From positions 124,001 to 188,000 of the forward strand of contig NZ_JAHGUP010000017.1 of assembly GCF_001989995.2 (NCBI RefSeq): 64,000 nt of DNA. The letters run 5' to 3'. Position 1 is the first letter of the stretch. Every line of letters begins with the position of its first letter. Below the pieces are notes generated by a model. The model made no database searches. It was given only the letters and a program-made list of their open reading frames with translations, and was not told the origin of the DNA. The DNA comes from Vibrio anguillarum. Its GTDB lineage: Bacteria > Pseudomonadota > Gammaproteobacteria > Enterobacterales > Vibrionaceae. Positions 1 through 10,072 of the stretch are shown piece after piece. The translations under genes and the position numbers were made by a program.

Positions 1-986
1 TGTGTGAAATCAGTAAGAGCAAAGATTTATCAAAACGACTTATCAGCACCAAAAAAGATGAACTCGGACAACTCGCGGTCTCCATCAACTCTTTAATGGA
101 CACGGTTTCGGACAGTTTGGCAAAAGTGCAAGAGACCTCTCATTCGCTTGCCGATTCAGCAAACCAGTTAACCGACGTAGCACAAACAACCAACCAAGCG
201 GCAAAAAATCAGCAGCGTGAAACCTCTGACGTCCAGCTCAATATTGAAGAGATGCAATCTCAACAACAGACGGTTAATCAAGCTACGGTTGATGCATCAA
301 AGCTTATCAAACATACCGCTAACGTCGCTCAACAAAGTGCACAGCAAGCACATACAGCTAGCGCAGATATCAAAGGTTTGGTAAGCGATATCGAGTCCGT
401 GAAAGATAAAATTTCTGAACTTAATAATCAGACAGGGCTGGTTTCCTCCATTCTTGAAACGATTAAAAGTATCGCCGAACAAACTAATTTGCTGGCTTTA
501 AACGCGGCGATTGAAGCAGCACGAGCGGGTGAACAAGGAAGAGGCTTTGCGGTCGTGGCCGATGAAGTGCGAAAACTCGCCTCACGAACGGCAGAAGCGA
601 CTGGAAACATTGAGAAAATCATCGCTCAATTCCAACGTGACAGTGAAACATCGCTCGCCTCAGTTGATTTGGTCTGCTCACATGCGCATCAACGTTCAAA
701 TGAAGTCGAAGTTTTATCTTCCGCAATGAGTAATGCAGTACAAGAGATGCAGCAGGTGCTTGATCATGCAAACAATATTCAAGATCAAACACGAACGACC
801 ACACAAGTCAGCCAAGAAATTCAAGGGAAGATCGAAGTCATTACTCAACATGCTGATGATACGTCTCAATCGGCAACGCAAACCCGAGAAATCAGCGTCA
901 ATTTAAAACAGCTATCGCAGCGCTTAGAAACATTGATGAATCAATTTACGCTTTCTGCTAAGAATTCGGCCACGAATCGACAATAA
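1..986 (+). CDS. Methyl-accepting chemotaxis protein, C-terminal part (5' end outside window)
   Basis: The reading frame is open from base 3, so the gene begins before the window. The first visible residues ([20 protein letters not shown]) look like the second half of a HAMP linker. A long coiled-coil signalling domain follows, with the conserved hairpin tip [20 protein letters not shown] and then [15 protein letters not shown], the region that contacts CheA and CheW. The protein ends in NSATNRQ, with no CheR-binding pentapeptide. The ligand-binding domain is not visible, so the stimulus is unknown. A receptor next to asnS also occurs in V. cholerae (VC1298 beside VC1297, from memory). The internal ATG at 96 is not the real start. 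Confidence 0.93.
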   Translation, partial: CEISKSKDLSKRLISTKKDELGQLAVSINSLMDTVSDSLAKVQETSHSLADSANQLTDVAQTTNQAAKNQQRETSDVQLNIEEMQSQQQTVNQATVDASKLIKHTANVAQQSAQQAHTASADIKGLVSDIESVKDKISELNNQTGLVSSILETIKSIAEQTNLLALNAAIEAARAGEQGRGFAVVADEVRKLASRTAEATGNIEKIIAQFQRDSETSLASVDLVCSHAHQRSNEVEVLSSAMSNAVQEMQQVLDHANNIQDQTRTTTQVSQEIQGKIEVITQHADDTSQSATQTREISVNLKQLSQRLETLMNQFTLSAKNSATNRQ

Positions 987-1043
987 AGGTTGATGCGAAC
1001 GAATTGACAGGTAATATGTGCCATTGAATTAAAAAGTAATAAG

Positions 1044-1109
1044 CAACCCAATGTTTCGCTTGTTTTTTGTCCACTTTATAGAGTGAGAATACCTTTGAAC
1101 ATTGGGTTG
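1044..1109. promoter_or_regulatory. 12-bp perfect inverted repeat in the asnS upstream region
   Basis: CAACCCAATGTT at 1044-1055 is perfectly mirrored by AACATTGGGTTG at 1098-1109 with 42 bases between. The second arm ends 31 bases before the asnS start codon. In RNA this would be a stem capping a large loop; in DNA it could be paired operator half-sites. No function can be assigned from sequence alone. Confidence 0.5.
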
Positions 1110-1140
1110 AATTTTTACCTCAATGGAGACTATATCAAAC

Positions 1141-2541
1141 ATGACTTACGCGCCTGTAACAGACGTATTGAGCGGTAAGCTGGCCGTTGACAGTGAAGTG
1201 ACTGTCCGAGGCTGGATTCGTTCTCGTCGTGATTCCAAAGCTGGAATCTCTTTTCTTGCCATTTATGACGGCTCTTGTTTCGACCCGATTCAGGCCGTGG
1301 TCCCTAATAATCTGAATAATTACAATGACGAAGTGCTAAAGCTCACTACTGGCTGCTCTGTCGAAGTAACAGGTAAGATTGTTGAGTCCCCTGCTTCTGG
1401 TCAAGCATTTGAACTTGCAGCAACTGAGGTGAAGGTTGTTGGCTGGGTTGAAGATGCTGAAACCTACCCAATGGCAAAAACTCGCCATTCAATTGAATAT
1501 CTTCGTGAAGTAGCGCATCTTCGCCCACGCACCAACGTGATTGGCGCAGTGGCTCGTGTACGCAACTCCCTTTCTCAAGCCATCCACCGCTTTTACCACG
1601 AGCAAGGTTATTTCTGGATGTCAGCGCCGCTGATTACCGCTTCTGATGCAGAAGGTGCGGGTGAGATGTTCCGTGTTTCAACGCTGGATTTCGCTAACCT
1701 TCCTCGTACTGAGCAAGGCAATGTCGATTTCAATGAAGACTTCTTCGGCAAAGAGACATTTCTTACAGTTTCAGGACAGTTAAATGCCGAAGCGTATGCT
1801 TGTGCATTAAGCAAAGTGTACACTTTTGGCCCAACGTTCCGTGCTGAAAATTCAAACACGAGCCGCCACCTTGCAGAATTTTGGATGGTAGAGCCAGAAG
1901 TCGCGTTTGCTGATCTAAACGATGTCGCGAAACTGGCTGAAGATATGCTGAAGTATGTCTTCAAAGCCGTTCTTGAAGAACGTCGTGATGACCTTGAGTT
2001 TTTTGCTTCGCGTATCGACAAAGAGGCAATTACTCGTCTTGAGCAGTTCGTTAATTCAGATTTTGCGCAAGTAGACTATACCGATGCTGTGAAGATCCTA
2101 ATCGATTCAGGTCGTAAGTTTGAATTTGATGTTGAATGGGGCATTGATCTTTCTTCTGAACACGAGCGCTTCCTTGCTGAAGAGCACTTCAAAGCGCCTG
2201 TGATCGTCAAGAACTACCCTAAAGACATTAAAGCATTTTACATGCGTCTAAACGACGATGGTAAAACTGTCGCTGCAATGGATGTTCTTGCCCCAGGTAT
2301 TGGTGAAATCATCGGTGGCTCTCAACGTGAAGAACGTTTAGATGTTCTTGATGCGCGTATGATTGAAATGGGCATTGATCCTGAACACATGAGTTGGTAT
2401 CGCGACTTACGTCGTTACGGTACTGTACCACACGCGGGTTTCGGCCTTGGCTTTGAGCGCTTAGTATCCTATGTGACCGGTATGGGCAACGTGCGTGATG
2501 TGATTCCTTTCCCACGTACACCACGCTCTGCAAACTTCTAA
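1141..2541 (+). CDS. asnS: Asparaginyl-tRNA synthetase
   Basis: Charges tRNA-Asn with asparagine using ATP in the cytoplasm. The 466-residue product matches E. coli AsnS in length and nearly residue for residue in the core: an N-terminal OB-fold anticodon-binding domain ([19 protein letters not shown]) followed by a class II catalytic domain with motif 2 ([18 protein letters not shown]) and motif 3 ([12 protein letters not shown]). The ATG at 1141 is preferred over the in-frame ATG at 1123 because it gives the family N-terminus ([10 protein letters not shown]) and has GGAG at 1125-1128 upstream. It is monocistronic, closed by a hairpin terminator, and preceded by a 12-bp inverted repeat. Confidence 0.98.
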   Translation: MTYAPVTDVLSGKLAVDSEVTVRGWIRSRRDSKAGISFLAIYDGSCFDPIQAVVPNNLNNYNDEVLKLTTGCSVEVTGKIVESPASGQAFELAATEVKVVGWVEDAETYPMAKTRHSIEYLREVAHLRPRTNVIGAVARVRNSLSQAIHRFYHEQGYFWMSAPLITASDAEGAGEMFRVSTLDFANLPRTEQGNVDFNEDFFGKETFLTVSGQLNAEAYACALSKVYTFGPTFRAENSNTSRHLAEFWMVEPEVAFADLNDVAKLAEDMLKYVFKAVLEERRDDLEFFASRIDKEAITRLEQFVNSDFAQVDYTDAVKILIDSGRKFEFDVEWGIDLSSEHERFLAEEHFKAPVIVKNYPKDIKAFYMRLNDDGKTVAAMDVLAPGIGEIIGGSQREERLDVLDARMIEMGIDPEHMSWYRDLRRYGTVPHAGFGLGFERLVSYVTGMGNVRDVIPFPRTPRSANF

Positions 2542-2563
2542 AAATCAAACACGATTTTTGTAA

Positions 2564-2596
2564 AAACCACCGACGTTAAACTTGGTGGTTTTTTTA
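2564..2596 (+). terminator. Rho-independent terminator of asnS
   Basis: AAACCACC at 2564-2571 pairs with GGTGGTTT at 2584-2591 around a 12-base loop and runs into a T tract. It lies 22 bases after the asnS stop codon. Confidence 0.9.
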
Positions 2597-2772
2597 TTTC
2601 CCCAACAATCAGTGTTCATTCTCAATAACAATAGAGTGAATTTCAAATAAACATGAGATCAAAATCACCTCAATTTCATCTTCCTTTGTTACATTTAGTT
2701 CAATTACATGATCATGTTCACTCTATTGTGCTATGCAACCGAGTTACATTAACCACGTATTCAGATCGACCC

Positions 2773-3087
2773 ATGGCGAGAACTTATATGAAAAAAAATG
2801 ATGTAGATAATTTGCAGTACAATGGTGAAACAAACGGTGTTCATGGCTGGATGACCCCTTCTGGTCAACCTTACTACTGGCATCCTGATTGGCTTCATAT
2901 CGCAGAAGATGCTACTGGCTTAAAGCCTAAACAAGCGTTAGATGTGGCAGAAAATGAGCAAGCAACAAAAAAACATGCCGTGTCGGCTATTTTGAAGCAT
3001 ATCAATCAATGGGCTTCAGAAAAGCTCGCCGAACACCCTGAAATAGAAACCGAAGCCATCGAATCTCAAATTGGCTTAAAAAAGTAA
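2773..3087 (+). CDS. Conserved hypothetical protein, about 104 aa
   Basis: Small acidic, presumably cytoplasmic protein without signal peptide or membrane segment. It has an aromatic patch (GWMTPSGQPYYWHPDWLHIAE) followed by a predicted helical tail rich in Glu, Lys and Ala. I do not recognise a characterised family; a small hypothetical gene at this place beside asnS is also present in V. cholerae as far as I recall (VC1296). The start is uncertain: ATG 2773 (MARTYMKKND), ATG 2788 with a weak GCGAGA upstream, or the far ATG 2653, which would add 40 residues of unlikely composition. It is convergent with the chemotaxis operon. Confidence 0.7.
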   Translation: MARTYMKKNDVDNLQYNGETNGVHGWMTPSGQPYYWHPDWLHIAEDATGLKPKQALDVAENEQATKKHAVSAILKHINQWASEKLAEHPEIETEAIESQIGLKK

Positions 3088-3093
3088 CTACTA

Positions 3094-3122
3094 CGACTTG
3101 TTGGGAGCCTCTCAACAAGTCG
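3094..3122. terminator. Hairpin between the small hypothetical gene and cheB
   Basis: CGACTTGTTG pairs perfectly with CAACAAGTCG around a 9-base loop, between two converging genes. No strong T tract follows on either strand, so it may be a weak terminator or a processing barrier. Confidence 0.6.
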
Positions 3123-3152
3123 GTTTCAACTAAAAATAAATGAAGATCTGAT

Positions 3153-4226
3153 CTATAAGTGCCTCGATGAAGCTCGTTGCAATATTTCCTGCGCTATTTG
3201 ATTGAGTGGTAGCACCGAACAAGCACCACCACGTTCGATTGCCTCTTTGGGCATACCAAAAACGATACAGCTTGCTTCATCTTGTGCAACTGTATAGGCA
3301 CCGCTTTCTTTCAACTCATGCAAACCTCGTGCGCCATCATCTCCCATTCCCGTCAAAATAAAACCGACAGCGTTAGGGCCTACATGCTTTGCCGCTGAGC
3401 GAAAAAGTACATCGACTGATGGTTTATGCCTGTTAACTGCGGGGCCATCTTTGATTTCGACTTGATAATGTGCACCACTTCGATTCAGTTGCATGTGACG
3501 GCCACCCGGAGCGATCAATGCCAACCCCGGAAGAACTCGGTCGCCATTCTTTGCTTCCCTGACCTCTATTTGACAAAGCCCATTGAGCCGGTCAGCAAAC
3601 ATCGCGGTAAATTTTTCGGGCATATGTTGCACGATAACAATCCCCGGAGAGACTGCTGGCAATGCTGTTAAGATCGCTTCTAAAGCTTGTGTCCCACCTG
3701 TAGATGTGCCGATCACGACCACTTTTTGTGTGGTCTTCAATGTTAATGTCGAGTGATTCGGATTCGGCATTGTTTGCTGTACTTTCTTGAGTACATGAGG
3801 TTTGGGTTTAACAATATTTTCTAGCTTTGCTTGTGCGGCGGCGCGCACCGCACTTAACATTTCCTGCCGACTTTCTTGTAGAAAATCTTTCAACCCTGCT
3901 TTGGGTTTAGTGATAATCGTCAACGCACCCGCTTGCAATGCTTGCATAGTCACTTCCGCACCACGTTCCGTCAGTGTAGAACAAATGATGACAGGCGTCG
4001 GATGCTCCGCCATCAGTTGCTTAAGAAACGTAATACCATCCATACGAGGCATTTCTACATCTAAAATAATCACATCTGGCCATTGAACAGCCATTTTTTT
4101 TTGAGCGAATATGGGATCAGAAGCGGGAGTAAGCACTTCAATATCAGGTTCATTACTCAACAAAGCGCTGATCACTTGCCGAACAACCGCGGAGTCATCC
4201 ACGATTAATACTTTTATTTTTTTCAT
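3153..4226 (-). CDS. cheB: CheB, chemoreceptor glutamate methylesterase/deamidase
   Basis: Removes methyl groups from receptor glutamates (and deamidates glutamines), giving adaptation. Residues 1-120 form a receiver domain with acidic pair D10-D11 and phosphoacceptor D56 in [11 protein letters not shown]. After a linker, the methylesterase domain carries the catalytic serine in GTSTGG, the histidine in IVQHMPEKF and the aspartate in [11 protein letters not shown]. The 357-residue length is normal. It is the last gene of the leftward chemotaxis operon, 34 bases after cheD, with GAGGC upstream of its ATG. CheA would phosphorylate it. Confidence 0.97.
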   Translation of the reverse strand: MKKIKVLIVDDSAVVRQVISALLSNEPDIEVLTPASDPIFAQKKMAVQWPDVIILDVEMPRMDGITFLKQLMAEHPTPVIICSTLTERGAEVTMQALQAGALTIITKPKAGLKDFLQESRQEMLSAVRAAAQAKLENIVKPKPHVLKKVQQTMPNPNHSTLTLKTTQKVVVIGTSTGGTQALEAILTALPAVSPGIVIVQHMPEKFTAMFADRLNGLCQIEVREAKNGDRVLPGLALIAPGGRHMQLNRSGAHYQVEIKDGPAVNRHKPSVDVLFRSAAKHVGPNAVGFILTGMGDDGARGLHELKESGAYTVAQDEASCIVFGMPKEAIERGGACSVLPLNQIAQEILQRASSRHL

Positions 4227-4260
4227 GTAATGCCTCTATAAGTCGACACTCAATGGCTGA

Positions 4261-4779
4261 TTAATAAGCTACCTCTCTTGCAGAAGATCGCCCATATTGA
4301 ACCCAAACATCACCATTTTGGACATCAAAAAATACTTTACGATAACGCTTTCCACCCACATCATTGCGGCTTACTTGAAAACCGTGCTCTTTCAGTAACT
4401 GCATACCCAGTCGCACATTTTGTTGTGCAACATTTATCGAAGCGACTTTGCTGTAGTGACCTGCAAACATAGTGCTACCTCCAAATACTTTAACAACACA
4501 TTCCTTAGGATTGATTTGATGTCGTCGACACTGAAGGGAAAAGTACGCCACAACATCGCTAGCATAATAGCCTTCAGGTTGTTTGGCCTCTTCACCTAGG
4601 GCGGATCGCTGGCTCAACAGATAATGGCACATACCCACTAACTGCGTTTTTGGATGCCATAACGTAATGGCAACGCACGAACCCAGTAGCGTATGAATCC
4701 AACCTCTGTGATGACCAAAGAATATCTCGCCAGGCATCAAGTTCAGAGCCTCTGTTTTAGGTAAAAATTCGTTCGCCAT
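4261..4779 (-). CDS. cheD: CheD, chemoreceptor glutamine deamidase
   Basis: Deamidates receptor glutamines to glutamates and in some bacteria interacts with CheC-type phosphatases. The 172-residue protein has the catalytic Cys in LLGSCVAITLW, the His in MCHYLL and the conserved KVFGGSTMF with the Thr, the usual Cys-His-Thr set. Its ATG overlaps the cheR stop codon by one base (TAATG), implying translational coupling. No cheC is present in the window, so deamidation is the likelier role. Confidence 0.95.
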   Translation of the reverse strand: MANEFLPKTEALNLMPGEIFFGHHRGWIHTLLGSCVAITLWHPKTQLVGMCHYLLSQRSALGEEAKQPEGYYASDVVAYFSLQCRRHQINPKECVVKVFGGSTMFAGHYSKVASINVAQQNVRLGMQLLKEHGFQVSRNDVGGKRYRKVFFDVQNGDVWVQYGRSSAREVAY

Positions 4780-5657
4780 TAATCACGAATCCCTCGTTTT
4801 TGATAGATAGACGGCTGCAGTAATTGCAAGTCATCGCAGTTGAGTCCGTTTAATGTTTCTGAGTGGCCTATTAATAAAATACCGCCATTTTTTAATCGGT
4901 TCGTAACGTTACTGATGACTCTTTGTTTGGTATTTTGATCAAAATAAATCATAACATTACGTAAAAAAATAAGATCAAAGTGACCAAGTTCATCCAACTG
5001 ATTTTGTAAGTTCGCTAATCCGAATTTCACTTTTTTCCTTAATGAATTAACGATTTTCAATGTGTCATGCTTGGTATCGATGCCTTTTCGGCAATACGTT
5101 TTGAGATAGGCTTTCGGTATATGTTCATGGCGTAGCATCGGATAGATACCCTGTGATGCAATTTGCAACACTTGACTATTGATATCGGTACCAACTATTT
5201 GCCATTCTCCTTGGTAACGGCTGTCTAATAACATTGCCAGAGAATAAGCCTCTTCACCTGTCGAGCTTGCTGCGCTCCAGCAACGGATCTGTTTTTTCCC
5301 CCATACAGTAAAGAGATGGTGCTGGATGTAAGCAAAATGGGCCTCTTCTCTGAAAAAGTACGTTTCATTGGTGGTCAGTAAATTGATGACTCGTTGCCGC
5401 TCAAGTTTGCGTACTTGCTGATCGCTAAATTTCGTCAAATACTCAAAATAGTCCCGATATGAACTTATACCGAGCTCTCTTAAGCGCCCGCTTAGACGCC
5501 CAACCACCAACGCTTTCTTACTGGGTGTTAGTGCGATACCTGCAGATTGATATATCCAGCCACGATACAACTCAAAGTCTGCATCACTGATGATGGACAT
5601 TTGCTCCATGGCTGAATTCCCAAGTTGCTGAGATTTGTGCTTAACTTGCAAGTTCAT
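4779..5657 (-). CDS. cheR: CheR, chemoreceptor glutamate methyltransferase
   Basis: Transfers methyl groups from S-adenosylmethionine to receptor glutamates. It has the helical N-terminal CheR domain (residues about 20-75), then the Rossmann domain with LLTTNETYFFRE, the SAM-binding CWSAASSTGEEAYSLAM and DLIFLRNVMIYFD. Length is 292 residues from the ATG at 5657, which overlaps the end of cheW by 17 bases. An ATG at 5609 (MEQMSIISD) with GGGAA upstream is a plausible alternative. The receptor encoded upstream ends in a pentapeptide that could tether this enzyme. Confidence 0.95.
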   Translation of the reverse strand: MNLQVKHKSQQLGNSAMEQMSIISDADFELYRGWIYQSAGIALTPSKKALVVGRLSGRLRELGISSYRDYFEYLTKFSDQQVRKLERQRVINLLTTNETYFFREEAHFAYIQHHLFTVWGKKQIRCWSAASSTGEEAYSLAMLLDSRYQGEWQIVGTDINSQVLQIASQGIYPMLRHEHIPKAYLKTYCRKGIDTKHDTLKIVNSLRKKVKFGLANLQNQLDELGHFDLIFLRNVMIYFDQNTKQRVISNVTNRLKNGGILLIGHSETLNGLNCDDLQLLQPSIYQKRGIRD

Positions 5658-6189
5658 TCTGCTCTTTGACCTGTTCCATCATGGCCAACTCTTCAACAGA
5701 TAGGACTTTATCCTCCGCTAAAATAATGACAAACTCTTCATCGAATTGAGCCATACCACAAATAAATTCGGTCCGGATCTTGGTACCAAAATTAGGGGCA
5801 GGTCTCATAAACTTACCTGATATTTCAATGACTTCAGAAACACTGTCAACCATAACACCTAGGTCTTGACGCTGTTCTTCATTCGTCACTTCGATAATGA
5901 CAACACAAGTCTTTTTATTCACTTCTTGCGGTTTAAGATAAAAACGCCGAGCTAGATTGACGACAGGTACCACTTCACCACGCAAGTTAATAATGCCTTG
6001 AATGTAGTCAGGCATCATTGGCACCTGAGTTACTTTGCCATACTCTAATATTTCCTTAACATGCAAAATCGCAAAGGCGTACATTTCACCATTGAGCTGA
6101 AATGTTAAGTACTGTTGATCTTGTGCTAATTCTGTATTGGACTTAGCCAATATCATCGAGTTAGCCTCAACCGGGATAAGATTAGCCAC
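5641..6189 (-). CDS. cheW: CheW coupling protein
   Basis: Scaffold joining receptors to CheA in the signalling array. The SH3-like CheW domain is clear: YLTFQLNGEMYAFAILHVKEIL, then GIINLRGEVVPVVNLARRF and the VMVDSVSEVIEI strand. The protein is somewhat long (about 182 residues), with a 25-30 residue N-terminal extension. A GTG at 6189 is chosen because GGAGG stands five bases upstream. GTG at 6195 would overlap that site, and an ATG at residue 12 of the longer form is also possible. It lies between a receptor gene and cheR. Confidence 0.93.
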   Translation of the reverse strand: MANLIPVEANSMILAKSNTELAQDQQYLTFQLNGEMYAFAILHVKEILEYGKVTQVPMMPDYIQGIINLRGEVVPVVNLARRFYLKPQEVNKKTCVVIIEVTNEEQRQDLGVMVDSVSEVIEISGKFMRPAPNFGTKIRTEFICGMAQFDEEFVIILAEDKVLSVEELAMMEQVKEQNELAS

Positions 6190-6204
6190 ATTCACCTCCA
6201 GCCA

Positions 6205-7824
6205 CTAAAAGCGCACATACTCAGGTTCATCGTCCATAGAGACAAACTCAACATCTTTCTTCTGTTTAGGGCGTTGCTGCTCGTGGTGAACTGAAGATTT
6301 ATTTACTGCTTCACGGCGATTATTTTCTGTTTTGAAGAAGGTCATTAGTTGCTGGAGCTGCTGTGCTTGGCTGCTCATCTCTTCAGAGGTCGACGCAAGC
6401 TCTTCTGATGCGGAAGCACTTTGTTGCGTGATACTGTTGAGCTGTTCCATCGCTTGGTTAATTTGTGTTGCTCCGGTTGCTTGTTCCATTGAAGCTGCGT
6501 TGATCTCTTGTACTAAATCGGATGTTCTTTGAATAGAAGGCACCATTTCATCCAGCAGTTTTCCGGCTTGTTCCGCTAAACCAACGCTATTTTTAGCGAC
6601 CTCACCAATTTCTTGAGAAGCAACCTGACTGCGCTCTGCCAATTTTCGGACTTCTGCAGCCACCACTGCAAAACCTTTACCATGCTCGCCAGCTCTAGCA
6701 GCTTCGATTGCGGCGTTGAGCGCAAGTAAGTTAGTTTGATAAGCGATATCATCAATAATACCAATTTTCTCAGCTATCGATTTCATCGCTAACACGGTTT
6801 TAGCTACCGCTTCTCCACCTTCTTTCGCTTCTTTAGCCGCTTTACCTGCCATGCTATCGGTCACTTTCGCATTTTCAGTGTTTTGCGCGATTGAGGCTGA
6901 CATCTGCTCTACCGACGAGGTAGTTTGTTCAACACTGGCCGCTTGTTCGCTCGCCCCTTGACTTAAGTTCTGAGCGGTAGCTGAAACTTCTTCGGATGCC
7001 GAAGCCAATGCATTACTTGAGCTATTCACTTCACCTACGATGTCTGACAACTTGGCCACCATTTTTTGCATGGCTTCAAGCAAGCGACCTAATTCATCGC
7101 CTGACGTCGCTTCAATTTTACCTGTTAAATCACCCACAGCGAGTCGGTTAGCCAGCGACACTGCTTGCTCTAAAGGATTACAGATCCCGCGGATCAAGGT
7201 AACCGCAAATCCAATACCAAACAGTAGCCCCAATATAATTGATCCAATGGCTATCATTTGTAGGTTGTCATAAAGCTCAACCTCATGGTTATAAACATTC
7301 TGCGCTTCATTAGATTGCAGCTGAATTAATGCATTTACTGTTTTTTCAACGGGTGCATAGAGTGGGCGTACTTTATCAACCGCAAGGCGAGTCGCTTCAT
7401 CAATGTCTAAACGTCGCAAAGCATCAATGGTGGGCTGTAGAGCTTGCTCAACAAAGGCTTTGTTCTGTTCCTCAAACTGTTTGGCTAACTCAGCTTCCTC
7501 TTTAGTTAAGTTAGTTAACTTGTATTTGCCCCATTTGTCATCAATCACTTTGAGGTGGTTCTCAACCGTCTCAATCTGAGCACGAATAATATCCGCTTCT
7601 GGGTACAGTTGTGAGAAAGCCAGCGCTATACGATTGCTCAGAAGACGAGATTTAATGTCACCTATAGACAGTGCTGGTACGGTTCGGTCATAGTAGACCG
7701 TTTCTAGCCCATGCAGTGTTTTTTGCATGCCATAAAGCCCTAGTGATCCGACCACAATGAGTAACAAACTTAAGATGCCAACTAGCATACTTAGTTTGAA
7801 TTTAACTGAAATATTTTTAAACAT
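6205..7824 (-). CDS. Methyl-accepting chemotaxis protein with four-helix-bundle sensor and C-terminal pentapeptide
   Basis: Transmembrane receptor of 539 residues. TM1 lies at about 12-33, an all-helical periplasmic 4HB_MCP-type sensor at about 35-188, TM2 at about 190-212, then HAMP and the signalling coiled coil with tip [18 protein letters not shown] and [18 protein letters not shown]. After the coiled coil there is a basic, flexible tail of about 35-40 residues ending in EYVRF. That sequence fits the x-aromatic-x-x-aromatic pattern of CheR-binding pentapeptides. Being inside the che operon, between cheA and cheW, it is probably the dedicated receptor of this pathway. The ligand is unknown. 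Confidence 0.95.
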   Translation of the reverse strand: MFKNISVKFKLSMLVGILSLLLIVVGSLGLYGMQKTLHGLETVYYDRTVPALSIGDIKSRLLSNRIALAFSQLYPEADIIRAQIETVENHLKVIDDKWGKYKLTNLTKEEAELAKQFEEQNKAFVEQALQPTIDALRRLDIDEATRLAVDKVRPLYAPVEKTVNALIQLQSNEAQNVYNHEVELYDNLQMIAIGSIILGLLFGIGFAVTLIRGICNPLEQAVSLANRLAVGDLTGKIEATSGDELGRLLEAMQKMVAKLSDIVGEVNSSSNALASASEEVSATAQNLSQGASEQAASVEQTTSSVEQMSASIAQNTENAKVTDSMAGKAAKEAKEGGEAVAKTVLAMKSIAEKIGIIDDIAYQTNLLALNAAIEAARAGEHGKGFAVVAAEVRKLAERSQVASQEIGEVAKNSVGLAEQAGKLLDEMVPSIQRTSDLVQEINAASMEQATGATQINQAMEQLNSITQQSASASEELASTSEEMSSQAQQLQQLMTFFKTENNRREAVNKSSVHHEQQRPKQKKDVEFVSMDDEPEYVRF

Positions 7825-7859
7825 AGCCTATTCCTTTCTGACGATGTAATTGAGCCAAG

Positions 7860-10031
7860 TTAGTGCATTGCCAATAAGCGATGCTTCGACTCTTCCTTCA
7901 TAATATGTTGCGATAAACTGGCGATATCTAAGATAAGAGCAATATCCCCGCTGCCCAAAATAGTCGAACCGCTGATTCCTTTAACCCGTGAAAAAATCGG
8001 CCCAAGTGGCTTAATTACGGTTTGTAATTCCCCCAACAAATTATCCACGATCAAACCAGCACTTTGCCCCGCACTACTGACCACCACCACATTTTGGCGT
8101 TTTGAGCGACGCGCAGTGAGGTTAAATTGCACTCTTAAATCAATTAAAGGCAGCACTTGTCCCCTGAGATTAATATAAGGTTTGCCTTGGCCATCTTTGA
8201 GCCACTGGTCATCAAGTTCGACGCATTCTTGAACGGCATCCAATGGCACAACGAAGGTTTCGCTACTCACTTCAATTAGGAAACCATCAATGATCGCGAG
8301 TGTGAGCGGCAATACAATGCGGATAGTTGTTCCTCGATTAAGTAGGCTGTGAATCTCTACTCGACCTCGCAAATCAGTAATATTTCGCTTCACTACGTCC
8401 ATACCGACACCGCGACCTGAAATATTGGAAACCTGCTGGGCCGTTGAAAAGCCGGGCTCAAAAATGAGCTGAAAAATCTCGTCATCGCTCACGAGTTGGT
8501 TTTCATCAAGTAGCCCTTTTTCAATCGCTTTTGCGCGCAATTTTTCGCTGTTGAGCCCTTTTCCGTCATCGCTCACATCGATCACTATATTGCCTGAGTC
8601 ATGGTAAGCATTGAGCGTGATGGTGCCGTGAGAAGGTTTACCATTTGCGACACGCTCTTCCTCTGTTTCAATGCCGTGGTCAATCGCATTGCGCACTAAA
8701 TGCATCAAAGGATCGCCAATTTTTTCAATCACTGATTTATCTAATTCGGTATCCGCACCGGTAATCGTGAGATGAATACTTTTGTTTAGCTCCTTCGCCA
8801 TATCACGAACAACGCGTTGAAAACGGGCAAATGTCGCACCGATAGCCACCATTCTAAGCTGTAGTGCCGCGTCTCTGACTTCTTCGAGAAGGCCATTGAG
8901 CCGTGCAACAGATTCAATCATTACATTTTCGCCAATTAGCTCCGCCTGTAATGCACTGCTGGCACCTGCGGTGACCAATTCCCCGACTAAATTAATTAAG
9001 GTATCTAACTTTTCAGCATCCACTCGCAAGCTTTTTTGCTCTTTGGTTAGCGCCTCTCGGGCTTTACTTTGTTTATCGACCGCCGCATTGAGTACGGGTG
9101 CTAATTGAGCATCAGCCTGAGTGATAATTTCGCCTATGGGTATCGCGTCCGAACTCGCTTCTCGCCGCTCACTTTGTTGCTGCAATGCACGCTTCAATTC
9201 AGTCTCAGTGAGCGCGCCACAACGAACTAATATTTCGCCAATTCTATAATTTTCATCGGGCATTGATTGAATGTGCTCAATGAAGTCACCCACTTTGGCA
9301 CTGGGCGGAAAGATGCGAACGTCACCTTCTTCACGAATGAATTCAAACACGTCTTCGATTTGTTGTTTAGATGCCGGCGAATAGAAACGCAGTTCAAAAC
9401 CCAAATAACAACATTCCGGATCAAAGTTGTGCCAATCAGGTAATTTTCGGTCGACCGCCTCGATATAAATAACCTCTCCCAGCGTAGTTAAATAAGAAAG
9501 AAAAGAGAGCGGATCCATACCATCTTGGAATGCATGAAGCGGGAAAGTTAAAGAGATATGCCAGCAGAAATTGTCGAGTGCGGTGTGATCAGGTTCAGAT
9601 TCCGTGGCTGGTGAATGACTTTCTGGTTCAGATTGACCTAAAAACTCAGACAATCGGGCTCCTAAGCGCTGTCCGGTAACGTCATCTTCTGATGACTCTT
9701 GCCCCGTTTGAGCATCATCAATCAAGCTCACCATGTGATCGCGGCACTCAAGCAACAAGGAAATATGCTTTTCATGCAACTTAAGTTGTTCTGAGCGCAA
9801 TAAATCAAGCAAGCTTTCTACTTTATGAGTAAAACGAACGATCTCATTTAAGTTAAATATCCCTGCTGAGCCTTTTACAGTATGCGCTGCTCGGAAAATT
9901 GCGTTTAATCGCTCATTTAAGCCATCAAGATTTCCGCTATCCAGTTCAAGAAGGTCAGATTCCATCCCTTCAAGCAACTCCCTACTCTCATTAAAATAAG
10001 TTTGGAGCGCCGCAGCCATCATTTCGTCCAT
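7860..10031 (-). CDS. cheA: CheA chemotaxis histidine kinase
   Basis: Autophosphorylating kinase that feeds CheY and CheB. From the chosen start the protein has about 723 residues: an Hpt domain with phosphorylated His50 in AAHTVKGSAG, a middle region with a second compact domain, the dimerisation helices from LRVDAEKLDTLINLVGEL, an HATPase domain (HLVRNAIDHGIE, DVSDDGKGL, SGRGVGMDVV) and a C-terminal CheW-like domain. The ATG at 10031 is preferred over the one at 10055 because GGGAG lies six bases upstream. This is a third-cluster-type CheA, not the flagellar-operon copy. Inference from family: in vibrios such clusters often do not control ordinary swimming. Confidence 0.96.
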   Translation of the reverse strand: MDEMMAAALQTYFNESRELLEGMESDLLELDSGNLDGLNERLNAIFRAAHTVKGSAGIFNLNEIVRFTHKVESLLDLLRSEQLKLHEKHISLLLECRDHMVSLIDDAQTGQESSEDDVTGQRLGARLSEFLGQSEPESHSPATESEPDHTALDNFCWHISLTFPLHAFQDGMDPLSFLSYLTTLGEVIYIEAVDRKLPDWHNFDPECCYLGFELRFYSPASKQQIEDVFEFIREEGDVRIFPPSAKVGDFIEHIQSMPDENYRIGEILVRCGALTETELKRALQQQSERREASSDAIPIGEIITQADAQLAPVLNAAVDKQSKAREALTKEQKSLRVDAEKLDTLINLVGELVTAGASSALQAELIGENVMIESVARLNGLLEEVRDAALQLRMVAIGATFARFQRVVRDMAKELNKSIHLTITGADTELDKSVIEKIGDPLMHLVRNAIDHGIETEEERVANGKPSHGTITLNAYHDSGNIVIDVSDDGKGLNSEKLRAKAIEKGLLDENQLVSDDEIFQLIFEPGFSTAQQVSNISGRGVGMDVVKRNITDLRGRVEIHSLLNRGTTIRIVLPLTLAIIDGFLIEVSSETFVVPLDAVQECVELDDQWLKDGQGKPYINLRGQVLPLIDLRVQFNLTARRSKRQNVVVVSSAGQSAGLIVDNLLGELQTVIKPLGPIFSRVKGISGSTILGSGDIALILDIASLSQHIMKEESKHRLLAMH

Positions 10032-10072
10032 AGTATCTCCCTGGGGCTTCGTCATTAGCTTGTCACTTTGTC

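Noticed and set aside
297..804. Open frames on the opposite strand of the first receptor gene and similar ones opposite other receptor genes (for example 44807-45280)
   Set aside because: They lie over the conserved receptor signalling-tip codons and recur at every receptor gene, so they are codon-bias shadows, not genes.
2653..2772. Longer form of the small gene beside asnS, beginning at ATG 2653
   Set aside because: The extra 40 residues have unlikely composition and no ribosome-binding site; later ATGs are preferred.
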